NCBI RefSeq assembly: GCF_001653235.2
Contig: NC_035790.1
Span: 4,092,001 to 4,156,000, forward strand
DNA length: 64,000 nucleotides
From: Pochonia chlamydosporia 170
Taxonomy: Eukaryota > Ascomycota > Sordariomycetes > Hypocreales > Clavicipitaceae
Reading direction: 5' to 3'
Each line of letters opens with the position of its first letter. Position 1 is the first letter of the stretch. A program made the translations under genes and the position numbers. The notes below the pieces were generated by a model. It did no database searches, was not told the origin of the DNA, and worked only from the letters and a program-made list of their open reading frames with translations. Below, one piece after another: positions 10,298 to 20,462 of this stretch.

Positions 10298-12188
10298 TTA
10301 TTTTCTCATTGCTACCAGGCGGCTTGTTTCATAAATCCATTTCTTGGCAAATTCTTCTTCTGTGAATCTTGTCGCTGATTTGCGAGCACGTTTGCGCATG
10401 GCGAGTGGATTGGACTGGGACAGGGCATTCTCAAAGCCTTCGGCGAATTCTTCTTCGTTGGTTGCGTGATAACCTGGAAATGTCAGTCATGATGCTAAGT
10501 CAGGGGCAGAAGGAAGGAAGAGGGGGGAAGAATGTGAAGGAGTAACTTACCAGTTGGTTCACCGTCCACCTCGATTACAATGTCGAGCTTTGGTCCACCG
10601 CTATTGTGGACAACCGAAATGAGACCTGCTGCTTGGTACTCAACTACTCCGATGCCAAAATGCTCATTCCACATGCCGTTGACACCAACAGAGGCCCTCC
10701 TCAGCCACTCGAGAATCTCTGGCCACGAAGCGTCAAGATGGAATTCCACTTGGTCCTTGATCCCGAGCTCGTTAGCAAGGAGTCGTAGTTGGTACACCTT
10801 TTTGGAGTCTTGGTCATCTCGGACGCTTCCAATAAGGACCAGGCGGGCCTTCTCGGCAGCCTTGGTTTTGGACTTTAGGAATTTTGCAAAGGATTGCAAG
10901 ATGAGTTGGTGGTTCTTCTCGGGTCGGAACTGCGCAATATAGACGAGGACCTGCTCTCGCTTCTTCTCACTCGCCTCCGATACTTCCACCTCTTGTTCCA
11001 GCTCGCGAACTGCGACGGGCGGGTACACAACTGCAATAGGGTTGTTTCGATCCTTTTGAACTCGATATGGACCCCACAAACTCTTGACGTGTGCCTGTGT
11101 CCAGGTAGAGTTGGTCATGACAACGTCAATCGACGAGCCAACCCATGAATATACCTTTGCAAAGAGGTGCCAGTATGTCTTCTTGGCAAGACCACGAGTT
11201 CCCTGGCCCTGGCCAGCATTCACACCTTGTGAGCCCACCACAGACGTCGGGTCGAGAGAATCAAGCATGTCGGTGGAAATAGTAGGGTAGTGCACATATG
11301 CGCCAGTAGGGATCTTTGGAAACAGAAACTTGGACAAACCCAGGGCGAATGCGTATCCCATGGTGTCAATGAAAATATCCGGAACCAGTAGAGAAAAGGC
11401 ATCCCAAGCCAAAAGTATGGAGCCAATCGACTGCCCGAGCAAGGTAAAGTGCGGCCAACTCGAAGCAAGAACCCAATGTCTTTTGGAAAGGTAAAGGAAC
11501 TGGACGGTCGGCGCATGCAGCTGAATATTAAACCTGCTCTGAAACAATGAAGAAAGTTAGCATCTCCCTCCATGAAACAACAGCATGCAAGAGTACTAGC
11601 GTGAAGATTGTCCGCCTCACCTCCACGCGATGCAATATATCGTCCTTGGTCACGTCATGATCGCCAGTGTACACCACACACTTGGCCTTCGGCCAGCGAT
11701 CCTGTGTCGCGCGAATGGCAGCCCAGAGTACTCGTTCTCCGCCGCCTCCAGCATTGCTACATCTTGTCAGTTGTGGTTCATTATTGCACCTGGGCACAGC
11801 AGGCATACCAAAAAGGGTGGAAGAATCCAATAATGCCATCCCAGTCCTTCTGTGGCTTGCCATCTTTGGTGGTTGCCTTGAGGTCGGTACCAGTAGTTTG
11901 GACAGCTTCCCACTCCCCGCTAGAGCTCGTTTTCAGTTTGGGGTTCTCTTTCCAGTATTCTTGGTCCTCTTGATCCATAACGGAGAGGAGTTGTGCACGG
12001 CGACCATCTGTTTTCTTTCGCAAGGTGAAACCTAGAAAGCGACCGATTCGGCGGACGATGATGGGGACAAAAACGACGAGGAAGAATGGCGACGAAGCCA
12101 AGAGCGTTGCAGCTATGGCAAGTGTCTTGGGCTCCAGGCCAAAGGAAAACGGCTTCCCACCGGCGGGCGTTGTGCAAGTATCAGCCAT
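10298..12188 (-). CDS. ALG11: GDP-Man:Man3GlcNAc2-PP-dolichol alpha-1,2-mannosyltransferase Alg11
   Basis: Four exons read on the minus strand: 12188-11809, 11756-11621, 11538-10551, 10473-10298; 559 aa. Alg11 adds the fourth and fifth mannoses to the lipid-linked oligosaccharide on the cytosolic face of the ER, for N-glycosylation. An N-terminal membrane segment ([20 protein letters not shown]) is followed by the GT-B donor/acceptor loop [18 protein letters not shown], created exactly by splicing of exon 1 to exon 2. Further family blocks are [42 protein letters not shown] and the GT4 motif [16 protein letters not shown]. The last exon carries the conserved C-terminus starting [13 protein letters not shown]. 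The introns are 52, 82 and 77 nt. The gene converges with GGT, with about 260 bp between stops. Confidence 0.94.
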
Positions 12189-13234
12189 GGTTGGCGACTT
12201 GGACGGAGCAAACGAAACGAGGACTCGGGCGATTCGGTTCTGCCAGGTTGGAGATAAAATATGGAGAGAGCGAAAAGGGATTCGACTCCTATTGAAATGG
12301 TAGCATCTGCACGGAGGTTTGCGAATTATGCATTGCCCATGAACGGTGGAAAAGAAAGGGAGCGAACTAAGAGTAACAAAGGAGAATGTGACGGAGACAA
12401 GATGTGGCCAGCTTGAAGTTTGTATGTTAGAACGTGGGGGAGTTCGGAGGAATGAGCGCCATCGGGACAAGGAGCTTGACTTGACGATGCTTGTCTCTCA
12501 ACCCACATGCACAAGGCATGCAGCTGAGAGCTCCAAATGTTGAGCAGGAGCCCACATACAGCTCGACATGGAGGTTCGTTCAACCAGAGTTGGCGTGGTG
12601 TGGTGCCTGGGTCCTGGACCTGACAGGGACCTACAGGTACTTACAGGGACCCGGTTGGGGACATCTGGTGCAGCCCTCCAGGCAATGCTTTCAATGTTCC
12701 GGCAGCCACTAATGGATGGCCCCGTGTTCCACTGTCTTCCCCTTCCGCAAGCCCTACTAGGCCTCGTGCGGTGGCTAATGGTCCCCGTACCTGCTCGACA
12801 GTGCCACCACCGTTGCTGTGCATCACATGTGGCGCCCGGGTGACTGTCAGCCACTTCATCTGCCCAACCTCTCAGATGCCTTGAACCTGACTTGTTGATC
12901 TGCACCGGACTGAACGATGCCACCAGTCCAACCCCAATAGACATGAAGTTGCAAACTCACCACCAGCACCGGGTATCCAGCATCAAGCATCCAGCTTCCA
13001 GCATCCAAAAAATAACCTCTTGCATATGCACCATGCACATAAAATAGGTACCTACTTCCGTGACTAACGCACATTCAGGCTGCATGTTACACTGCGTGCC
13101 GCCAAGTAGGCAAAGCCCAGAGAGGACGACATCGAAATGCCCAAGGTAACAATGGTAGCATTGAATTGAATACACATCTCAACTAGCATATACCCCATCA
13201 GCAAAGCCAGGTTCCCCAACACACGCAGCAGCAT
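12189..13234. other. Intergenic region upstream of ALG11
   Basis: About 1.0 kb between the ALG11 start and the 3' end of the oxidoreductase gene (both on the minus strand). It should hold the ALG11 promoter and a short 3' UTR. There is tandem-like sequence near 12972-13012 (repeats of CATCAAGCATCCAGCTTCCAG type) and several ACAGGGACC-like repeats near 12620-12655. No coding gene or RNA gene was seen. Confidence 0.45.
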
Positions 13235-14386
13235 TCACATCGATCCATGTCTCAGTCTCTCGCCACCGACATAGCCATCAGCCGTGTCAACAAACAGCCT
13301 CCTCCCCTTTACCCATGCAACAGTCCAACCCCACAGCCGCCAGCTTCCAATTTGGCCCGTGGCAAACTTCCTCCCCAGAGAAAGGAATATCATGGTCTTG
13401 TTAGCTGGTTCATACTCTGCCACAGGTCCAGACCCAGTCAGCGTGGCGTGCAAAGCACCTGCTACGTGAATAATCTGGGCGTCCGTCAATGTAAGCTGCT
13501 TTGGCTCCGTGTTACCCACGTCGCCAATGGCCCAGATATTGTTTGTTCCCTTGACTTTCATGCTTTTGTCTTGATTGACGTTACCATGCGAATCCAATAG
13601 CTCTTTCGGGATGAATGACGTATTGACTTGGACGCCAAAGAGAGGGAGATACAGGTCAGCAGAGAGCCTTTTGCCGTCTGATAAGACGATATGCCAACTT
13701 CTCCCGTCTTCACCCTTGGTGGCTGTCTGAACTTTTACGTTTCGTATAACCCCCACGCCAAGTTTCTCGAGATCATTGTCCAGGATGTTGCAGACGGAAT
13801 CGTTGATCCCTGCGCTGTCCCCCAGAGGTTTCGTCCCCGAGAGAACGATTGTGATTTCTTTGGTCGATCCATACTTGGCTGCCAGTTCTCCGGCCACCTC
13901 AAGGCCAGTTGGGCCGGCACCACCTATTAGAATGGATTTTGCCTCTTGAACTTGTTTTTGGAGGTCGTGCCATCTTTCAAGAGTTTGCTCGTGTGTGCCG
14001 ATAGGTTTCAGCGGTAGTCCACTCGCGATATGAGAACCAGTCGCGATGACAAGTTGGTCATAAGTAATACTCCGCTCAGAGCCGCCATTCGTCACGACTT
14101 GAACAGAATTGACATCTTGGTTAATACCCGTCGCTGCCCCGAGAACAAACTCGAAACAGTCTGAGGGGTATCGGTCAAATCCAGGAGCTATGGGGATAAA
14201 CATGGAGCTGTCTGGTATTTCTCCCGGTATTAAACCACGGGTAGCAGCAACATTCCAAAAGAAATGTGAGTTTGGCGTTATCAGGACGACTTTCAAGCTG
14301 GTTTTTGGAGCCGTGTACTTGAGAAGCTTGTGGGTTAAAGGAAGGCCGGACCATCCTGCGCCGAGAATTACTACCGTTTGGACCAT
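13235..14386 (-). CDS. FAD-dependent pyridine nucleotide-disulphide oxidoreductase, AIF/AMID-like
   Basis: Single exon, 383 aa, starting at MVQTVVILGAGWSGL. The reading frame extends 37 codons further upstream, but the family begins at the FAD-binding beta strand, so I chose this internal ATG. Two dinucleotide-binding folds are visible: the N-terminal FAD motif ILGAGWSGL (about residues 6-14) and the central NAD(P)H motif IGGAGPTGLEVAGEL. Between them lies LVIATGSHIASGLP, and late in the protein the second FAD motif NIWAIGDVGN. This layout is typical of AIFM2/FSP1-like (AMID) oxidoreductases, which reduce quinones or act in stress and cell-death responses; the substrate cannot be read from sequence. 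It is transcribed away from a Zn2Cys6 regulator across a 667-bp gap, which may mean co-regulation. Confidence 0.82.
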   Translation of the reverse strand: MVQTVVILGAGWSGLPLTHKLLKYTAPKTSLKVVLITPNSHFFWNVAATRGLIPGEIPDSSMFIPIAPGFDRYPSDCFEFVLGAATGINQDVNSVQVVTNGGSERSITYDQLVIATGSHIASGLPLKPIGTHEQTLERWHDLQKQVQEAKSILIGGAGPTGLEVAGELAAKYGSTKEITIVLSGTKPLGDSAGINDSVCNILDNDLEKLGVGVIRNVKVQTATKGEDGRSWHIVLSDGKRLSADLYLPLFGVQVNTSFIPKELLDSHGNVNQDKSMKVKGTNNIWAIGDVGNTEPKQLTLTDAQIIHVAGALHATLTGSGPVAEYEPANKTMIFLSLGRKFATGQIGSWRLWGWTVAWVKGRRLFVDTADGYVGGERLRHGSM

Positions 14387-15053
14387 GTTGCTTTGCTGTT
14401 GAGAGTATGTGAAGATGCAAGTCCAAGGACATGGTAATAGTTTTGCAAATTTAAAGCCCGTCTTATATATTCTCAAATTGCTTCGGTCTCGGGCCACTCA
14501 GTCGAGCCCGATTAAAACACTCAGGCATTCATCCACTAGACCCCATAGAAAATAAATATTAAAAAGGAGAAATCTGTCCATGTCTACATAGTCAGCCAGT
14601 ACATCAATTCCATGACGGAACATGCTCTGGCTCTCGTCTCATCAGCAAAGTGGGTCAGTTCGGTCGACAAGGATCAGGGCCGAGCTCCGTGTCCGAAAGT
14701 TGAAACCAAGATCTAGATCGGCCAACATGGCTTTGACAACAACTCCACCCCAAGGAGGCCTTGGCAACAGAAGTAATGCTCCCACTTACAAAGCTCACAG
14801 CCTGACTGAATGAGCTTTCCCTCAAGCTCAAGGTTTGAGCAAATGCGCCATCCCAGCGACTTGACACTATCACCATACAGTAGCTTGAGAGAGACCAGGT
14901 GAAGCCAACGCTGTCACCAAGGCCAGCCTCGCACCATACCAGGCTTCTGCTGTGCTTACTTTCGCTCCGTACATGACTTTTCGGGGTTCCAAGCCCGAGC
15001 TCCCGCTCCAATTTTACATTATGCTTCTTTATTACTAGTTAACGGTACAAATC
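14387..15053. other. Divergent promoter region, oxidoreductase / Zn2Cys6 regulator
   Basis: 667 bp separate the two divergent starts. There is an AT-rich stretch around 14545-14570. I saw no clear inverted CGG pair of the kind bound by Zn2Cys6 dimers, although single CGG triplets occur. No RNA or coding gene was seen. Confidence 0.45.
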
Positions 15054-17516
15054 ATGGACGTTGAACTCCCTCAGGATCCAAGGTCACCTCCACTCCTGCC
15101 AGACGACCAAGGCCTCAAAATATGGAGCTGCATTACTTGTCGTCGCCGCAAAGTCAAGTGCGACAGGAAAGATCCATGTGCAAATTGCATTCGAAACAAA
15201 ATTGAATGCCACTTTCCCGTCACCGGTAGACTACCCAGGAGGAGCCGCGATCCTAATGCTTGGAAGTCACCAGCCCATAAACAGTCAGAGCTGCTTGGCC
15301 GTTTGCGACGGTTGGAAAACCTGGTGACTGAATTAACAGGTCAGGTTGAAGATCGTCCGAGTGAGCAGCTGGATAGCCGTCAGTTTATGGAGCTGGCTTC
15401 ATCACATACTGCTAGACAGCTTCCACTTGACCAGAGCCAAATCATGGATGGGTCTGTAGGCAGCTCAGGATCAGGGGTACCGGAATCGTTGGTTGGGGAA
15501 GCATCCACAGACTCACAGACGAGTGGTGAAATATATGAGGATTTTGGAAGACTTGTTATTGAACGAGCGGGCGCTTTACAAGTCGACAAAGGGTTTTGGT
15601 CGATATTTTGTGATGAGGTATGTACAAGAGGTGGAAGTAGTTGGTTTGCAAGGGCAGTGGCATATTGCGCAATTTTCCATTTGTGCTATACGGTAGACCA
15701 TAGACCACCATATGCCGCCAAATTTCGTATATCTCGAAGTCTACACTCACAAGCATACTGACATTGAGGCTAGGTCGAACACATATTTCAAGCTATTCAT
15801 GACGACTCATACGCCCAGCAGGACGAACTGCCACGACCCCAGACATCGCAAAGCGTCAACAGGTGCGACTGTCACTGCCAGGGGTTTGTATTTGGAGGAC
15901 CGCAAGGCGAGCCTCGCTCACTTTCAACCGCTTCTCTGGATGATTTGTCGCCGCTACCCTCGCAGATGCTCTACATTTGGAAGTCCTACGTTGAAAATGT
16001 CGACCCGTTCATCAAGATCCTTCACATACCGGCTATGGACACCATCATCTTCAAACTCAGGGCCAAATTCAGTTCCCTCGGCCCTAATATGGAAGCGCTT
16101 CTGTTTGCAGTTTCCTTGGCCGCAGTTGTCTCTTTTGAGGAGGAAGAAGTCTCCGATAGTTTTCGAATCCCAAAAGCTCAACTTACATCCCGTTTCAAAT
16201 TATGTACGGAGCGAGCACTTTCTCATACTCAGTTCTTGACCAGCAACGATATCGTCGTATTTCAAGCATTCGTTATATATGTCGCCATACTCCCTCACAT
16301 AGGAGAACAGAAACTCGCCTCATCCTTAACAGGAAGTTTAGTGCGAGTGGCGGGCTCACTCAAACTGCATATTGATCCAGAAAGCGACAAGCAGAAAACG
16401 CCCCTGAATGCAGTTGAGCTGGAATGTCGTCGACGGCTATGGTGGCAGGTGTGCTTTCTAGACTCCAGAACCAGAGATGCGAGACTGCCGGACTTGTCTA
16501 TTTCAGAATCGTCATTCGATACGAAGCTTCCTGCTGATGTTGACGACGCACAACTTCGAACGGATATGTTGAGAGCAGATGTGTCGACTTCGTGCCCGAC
16601 TGGGATGACACTGACCCTCATCCGATGTGAAAACTGGTTGCTTTACCGGTCTATTCGTCGGCAATTAGACGCCTCAATGGATACGCATTTAGCTATACTC
16701 AGAGAAGCGCAGGCCAAGATTGAAACAAAGTATATACAGTCGCTTCGGCCAGATAATGACTTTGACAACCTTGTCAAGACAATGGCACACTTATTCTTCG
16801 CCAAGATTGAGCAGGGCATTCACCGTCATTACTTGAGACAGTCAGGTGCAAACGCAAGGAGACGCCCTACCTACGATCCGAAACTCCTCGCCATTTTTTT
16901 CAACTCGTCCATTGCTATTCTAGAAGCAATGCACAATCTGAGAACGAACCCTTCTTGGAAAAGGTGGCAGTGGCAGCTCCAGGGTCAATTTCCATGGCAC
17001 ACTGTGGGAGCAGTGTTTATTCAAATCTGCCATTTGCCATGGACACCAGTATCTGAAAGAGCTTGGGACCTGGCAAGGAAACTGGTTGATGAGCTTCCTC
17101 CCGAGTCTAGGAAAGAGATTCTGTGGGCTCGTTTGAACAAGCTTGCTGCTATGGCGGCTGCACATAGAGATTCACAAATGGCAAAGGCGGATGGTTCCAA
17201 AGACGATACCACTCGTCCTTCTGGGCCTGAACTCAGCAGTGCAGAGCTACCGCCAGGGGCGGGTGAAACGCATGGTAATGGTTTCGCATCTGAAGAGATA
17301 TCCAATGTGCCATTCAGTGATAAGACCGATCAGGCTATGTCTTGGACGAGAAGTAATGACACCATCTCACTTGAGTTTTATGACGATGCTACGTTCTCGG
17401 CATTAGTAGGCGATGGCTTACAAAACGAGGCGAGGTCCAACCTCTTGATTGGCATGACTGATGTGCCAGCGGAGTGGCAGGATTGGGATGATTTGATAAA
17501 CATGGACTTATTCTGA
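15054..17516 (+). CDS. Zn2Cys6 fungal transcription factor
   Basis: Two exons, 15054-15617 and 15774-17516; 768 aa. The N-terminus carries a binuclear zinc cluster, CITCRRRKVKCDRKDPCANC then C (about residues 26-53), the DNA-binding domain of Gal4-type regulators. It is followed by a basic linker and a short leucine-rich coiled coil (SELLGRLRRLENLVTELTGQ). The middle contains the fungal-specific transcription factor domain (for example ILHIPAMDTIIFKL, ALLFAVSLAAVVSF, ECRRRLWWQVCFLDSRTRD). The 156-nt intron (GTATGT...CTAG) is longer than its neighbours, but the joined frame stays open and matches the family (EVEHIFQAIHDDSY). The C-terminal acidic region ends EWQDWDDLINMDLF, which looks like an activation domain. 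Targets are unknown; the divergent oxidoreductase is an obvious candidate. Confidence 0.9.
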
Positions 17517-17775
17517 ATAAATTTAAATAATATCATTATTTGCCAGGTTTGTAAAATGAAAGCAATATCTGTGGTCTTTCATACTGTGATGTAGGAAGTT
17601 GGTCAATCTGGCTGATTGACCCACCATGAAGCCGTCAAATCGTCCCACCAGAACCAGACAGACCCCTGTCACTGCCGAACTACATTCAGAATCTGAAACT
17701 CACATCTCACATTAAGACTCCAACTCACGACACTTCAGAGCCGTCACTCTCTCAACCCTACCAGTCGTCTCAACA

Positions 17776-17802
17776 ATGGCCCACAATGCCGCCATTTCAT
17801 AA
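17776..17802 (+). promoter_or_regulatory. Upstream ORF overlapping the COX18 start
   Basis: An 8-codon ORF (MAHNAAIS) opens with ATG in a good context (CAACAATGG), 10 nt before the COX18 ATG and in a different frame. It ends at TAA inside the COX18 coding sequence. Ribosomes that start here cannot reach the main frame without leaky scanning, so this could limit COX18 translation. Whether the transcript includes this ATG is not shown by the sequence. Confidence 0.5.
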
Positions 17803-18829
17803 ATCAACATCAAGGCTCATCACCTTCACAAGAATCACCGCCCGGCCACAGCGCCAAACTCATCTCAGCTCCAACCCTCACCGTCCCACCACCTCGCGAC
17901 GCCAATTTCACCTCTCAGCCATAGGAGACGCCGTCGTCTTCACCGCAGATAGCATCTCATCTATTCACAATGCCGGAGTGCCGTGGTACCTCTCCATCCC
18001 ACTTGTTGCGCTCGGAGTAAACTTCTCCTTCCGCCTCCCCATCCAGTACTACACCCGACGCCTCGTGATCAAGAGGAACGAACTCAACCCCCTCATATCG
18101 GCATGGAGCTCACGGCACGCAGCCGCCGTTCCAAGAGGAAAAGATGAACAGGCGGAACGACTGTGGAAACTACGCGTCGCAGGATTGACGGAAAAGTCGC
18201 GCAGAAGGATATACAAGATCTGGGGGGTGCAGAGGTGGAAGACGCTTGCGCCGTTTCTGAGCATGGTGCCGTTTGTGGTTGTTTCCGAGGCACTGAGACG
18301 GCTGTGCGGCGCGCCGATGGGCTGGATAAGTCACTCGATTGGGCTGGCGAGCATGGATAAGGTGTCGTCTACGTTGTCGGACGCGAGTGGCTTGTTTAAC
18401 GAGGAGCTTGCGCGGGGAGGGTGTTTGTGGTTTGTGGATTTGACGGCCATGGATCCGTATTATGTTCTTCCGTTGCTGTGCTCGGCTTTGTTGGCGCGGA
18501 CGGCGTGGGGGAGATTGTCGCGGGAGCAGCTGAGGGTGTTGTTGAGCCTGGACGGGTCCAAGGCGCCAAAGACCCCGATGGTGAGGATACAGACGGGGAT
18601 TGGGAGGGCGTTGCTCATGATTCCGTTGTTTCCAATGCTGTTTGCGGATCTTCCGAGCGCTATTTTCTTGTACTGGGCGACTACGTTTGCGCTCAACGAT
18701 GTGAATGAGTCTATATTGGAGAGGGTCGTGCCTAAGCGGGCTCCGAAACTGAAAATGGTTCAGAGAATACCCCCTGCGCTGCCGTACCTACGAGGAAGTC
18801 ACGGAAATGGTGGGAAGAGTGTGAGATGA
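17786..18829 (+). CDS. COX18: Mitochondrial inner-membrane insertase Cox18 (Oxa1/YidC family)
   Basis: Single exon, 347 aa. The Arg/Ser-rich N-terminus (residues about 1-45) looks like a mitochondrial presequence. The mature part shows the YidC/Oxa1/Alb3 pattern: AIGDAVVFTADSISSIHNAG before the first membrane segment WYLSIPLVALGVNFSFRLPI, then the charged loop, APFLSMVPFVVVSEALRRL, the loop GGCLWFVDLTAMDPYYVLPL, and the C-terminal pair LLMIPLFPMLFADLPSAIFLYWATT. The length and the short tail fit Cox18, which exports the Cox2 C-terminus, better than Oxa1, which carries a long C-terminal ribosome-binding tail. The start is the second ATG of the leader; the first opens an overlapping upstream ORF. 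Confidence 0.85.
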   Translation: MPPFHKSTSRLITFTRITARPQRQTHLSSNPHRPTTSRRQFHLSAIGDAVVFTADSISSIHNAGVPWYLSIPLVALGVNFSFRLPIQYYTRRLVIKRNELNPLISAWSSRHAAAVPRGKDEQAERLWKLRVAGLTEKSRRRIYKIWGVQRWKTLAPFLSMVPFVVVSEALRRLCGAPMGWISHSIGLASMDKVSSTLSDASGLFNEELARGGCLWFVDLTAMDPYYVLPLLCSALLARTAWGRLSREQLRVLLSLDGSKAPKTPMVRIQTGIGRALLMIPLFPMLFADLPSAIFLYWATTFALNDVNESILERVVPKRAPKLKMVQRIPPALPYLRGSHGNGGKSVR

Positions 18830-19034
18830 AGGCAATGGAACTTGTATTAGGATACAGCTGGCTCTGGCAGAGAATGGCCGCCCCCCTCATGTACATTATA
18901 ATCATCAGGCTGTGTACTAGTAAATAAGAATAAGAAGAAGACCCTTTCCCGTAAACTCCAGACTGGGGACACGAAAAAAACACGAACAAATGAAAAAAGA
19001 ACAATTCTATGCAAACGGCTCGACGATGACACTT

Positions 19035-19916
19035 CTATCCCAGAACAACTGCCAAGATGACAATGGTGAGAATGACTGCGAGGATGAGCAGCAAGCAGCA
19101 GCTCTTGTTTCGAGCAGCCTTTTGATATCTCGCCGCCTGGCGGGTTTCCCTGTCGGCACCCCTGGTATTGTCGTAGGTGCTTTCCACGTTGTCGACAATG
19201 CTGTTAATGGTGTGTTCTTGCTCCGACACCATATGGGCCACTTGGCGAAACAGCACATTCAAGTCCCCAACACCTTCTTCGATGTTGCGAATTTCCTCTT
19301 CCCGTTCGATGATCAGAGCCTCCTGGAAGTCTACCTCGTGCTGGGGTGCTAATTGCGACAGTTCCTGCTGTTGCTGTTGCTGCAGGAGTTGTTGCTGCTC
19401 ATGGTCGCCGACGGCAATTGTCTGGGATTGTTCGGAATCGTGGGCCGCGCGCGCGGCACTGACTGATGCCTTTTCCTTGTCCAAGGCTTTTCTTTGCAGG
19501 TCCTGGAACTCTTGTAGGGCGGCTTGGAAATCGCTTGACACTTTGGTTTGCTCGTACTTTTGCTGTTTCTACTCATACCCATTACGTTAGCGATCTGTAC
19601 CAAGTGGTAAATGGTTACTTCGGGAGGAAATTTGACGAACCGTGAGGTCTTCCCAGGTCTGCAACCGCTTCACTCCCTCGCCAATCTCTTTGCAGAGGTA
19701 TCGCGCATTCTCCATGCTCTTGTGCACGCGCTCGCGGAGGCGAGGCGTGTCCTTCTTTGTGCCCAATACACCGACATTCTTGGAGAGATCGCGGTTGCTG
19801 ATCAACAGCGTCTGCAGCTTGCCCTTGAGTTGGTGCTGGAGTTCCTGGAAGCCTGGGTCGTCGCTGTAGCCGCCTTGACGCCCGGACTCGAGGTTGGAGA
19901 GTTGGTCGTATGACAT
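19035..19916 (-). CDS. PEP12: Qa-SNARE, Pep12-type syntaxin
   Basis: Two exons on the minus strand, 19916-19641 and 19568-19035; 269 aa. Pep12 syntaxins mediate fusion at the late endosome/prevacuolar compartment. The N-terminal part has the Habc helices (for example LQHQLKGKLQTLLISNRDLS and RVHKSMENARYLCKEIGEGV). A Gln-rich linker follows. The SNARE motif runs from about ALIIEREEEIRNIEEGVGDL, with the zero-layer Gln in VLFRQVAHMV, and a single C-terminal membrane anchor (CCLLLILAVILTIVILAVVL) ends the protein. The exon join EDLT-KQQKYEQTKVSSDF fits fungal homologues; the donor GTTCGT is slightly unusual. It converges on COX18 (about 200 bp between stops) and is divergent from NDC1. Confidence 0.88.
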
Positions 19917-20462
19917 GTTGGCGCTCGCTGAGGGAGAGGATGCTGGGAGAGGCGGCGACAATGAACGCTCACAATGTGGAAACGGTTCGCGACAGCAGGC
20001 GATGCGAGTGTATGTAATGAAACGTAAATACACGAGGTGCTCAGGTGCGGATGAATGCGAAGTGATGGAAATGTCGTTGCCTCTCTCGAACTACGTAACC
20101 TCCGCAACAGATCAACCGCCCATTCGACAGCCAATGCGTCAGTCGTTGGCAGAAGAGTGGGGCGACTTCCTGCATGAGGCTTGTTGTGCCTGTCCGAGCG
20201 ACTCAGAGGAGAAGTCACCACGTGATTGGTAGAGCTGATCCCTGTCGGCGGTTGGTGCTCCTGCTCGTGCTCGTGCTTGTGTTTGAGTGAGTGTGGCCTG
20301 GCTGGTGGGCCAATCTGTGGCGCGCGTCAAGTCTGGTTTACCTCTGTCCGTTGCTGGTCCATTTCATAGCTGGCGATTTTTACTATTTACCTGTTGGCGA
20401 CGACCTCAAACCCAATCACCACCCAACCACTTCCCTTCGGGCGATGCGAATGCGCCGTCAAC
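19917..20462. promoter_or_regulatory. Bidirectional promoter PEP12 / NDC1
   Basis: A 546-bp gap separates two divergent housekeeping genes. At 20219-20229 it contains CACGTGATTGG, an E-box (CACGTG) fused directly to an inverted CCAAT box. This is a plausible shared regulatory site; binding is inferred only. Confidence 0.55.

Noticed and set aside
13235..14497. Longer start (37 extra residues) for the AIF-like oxidoreductase
   Set aside because: The extra residues have no targeting or domain character, and the FAD-binding strand begins right after the internal ATG at 14386.
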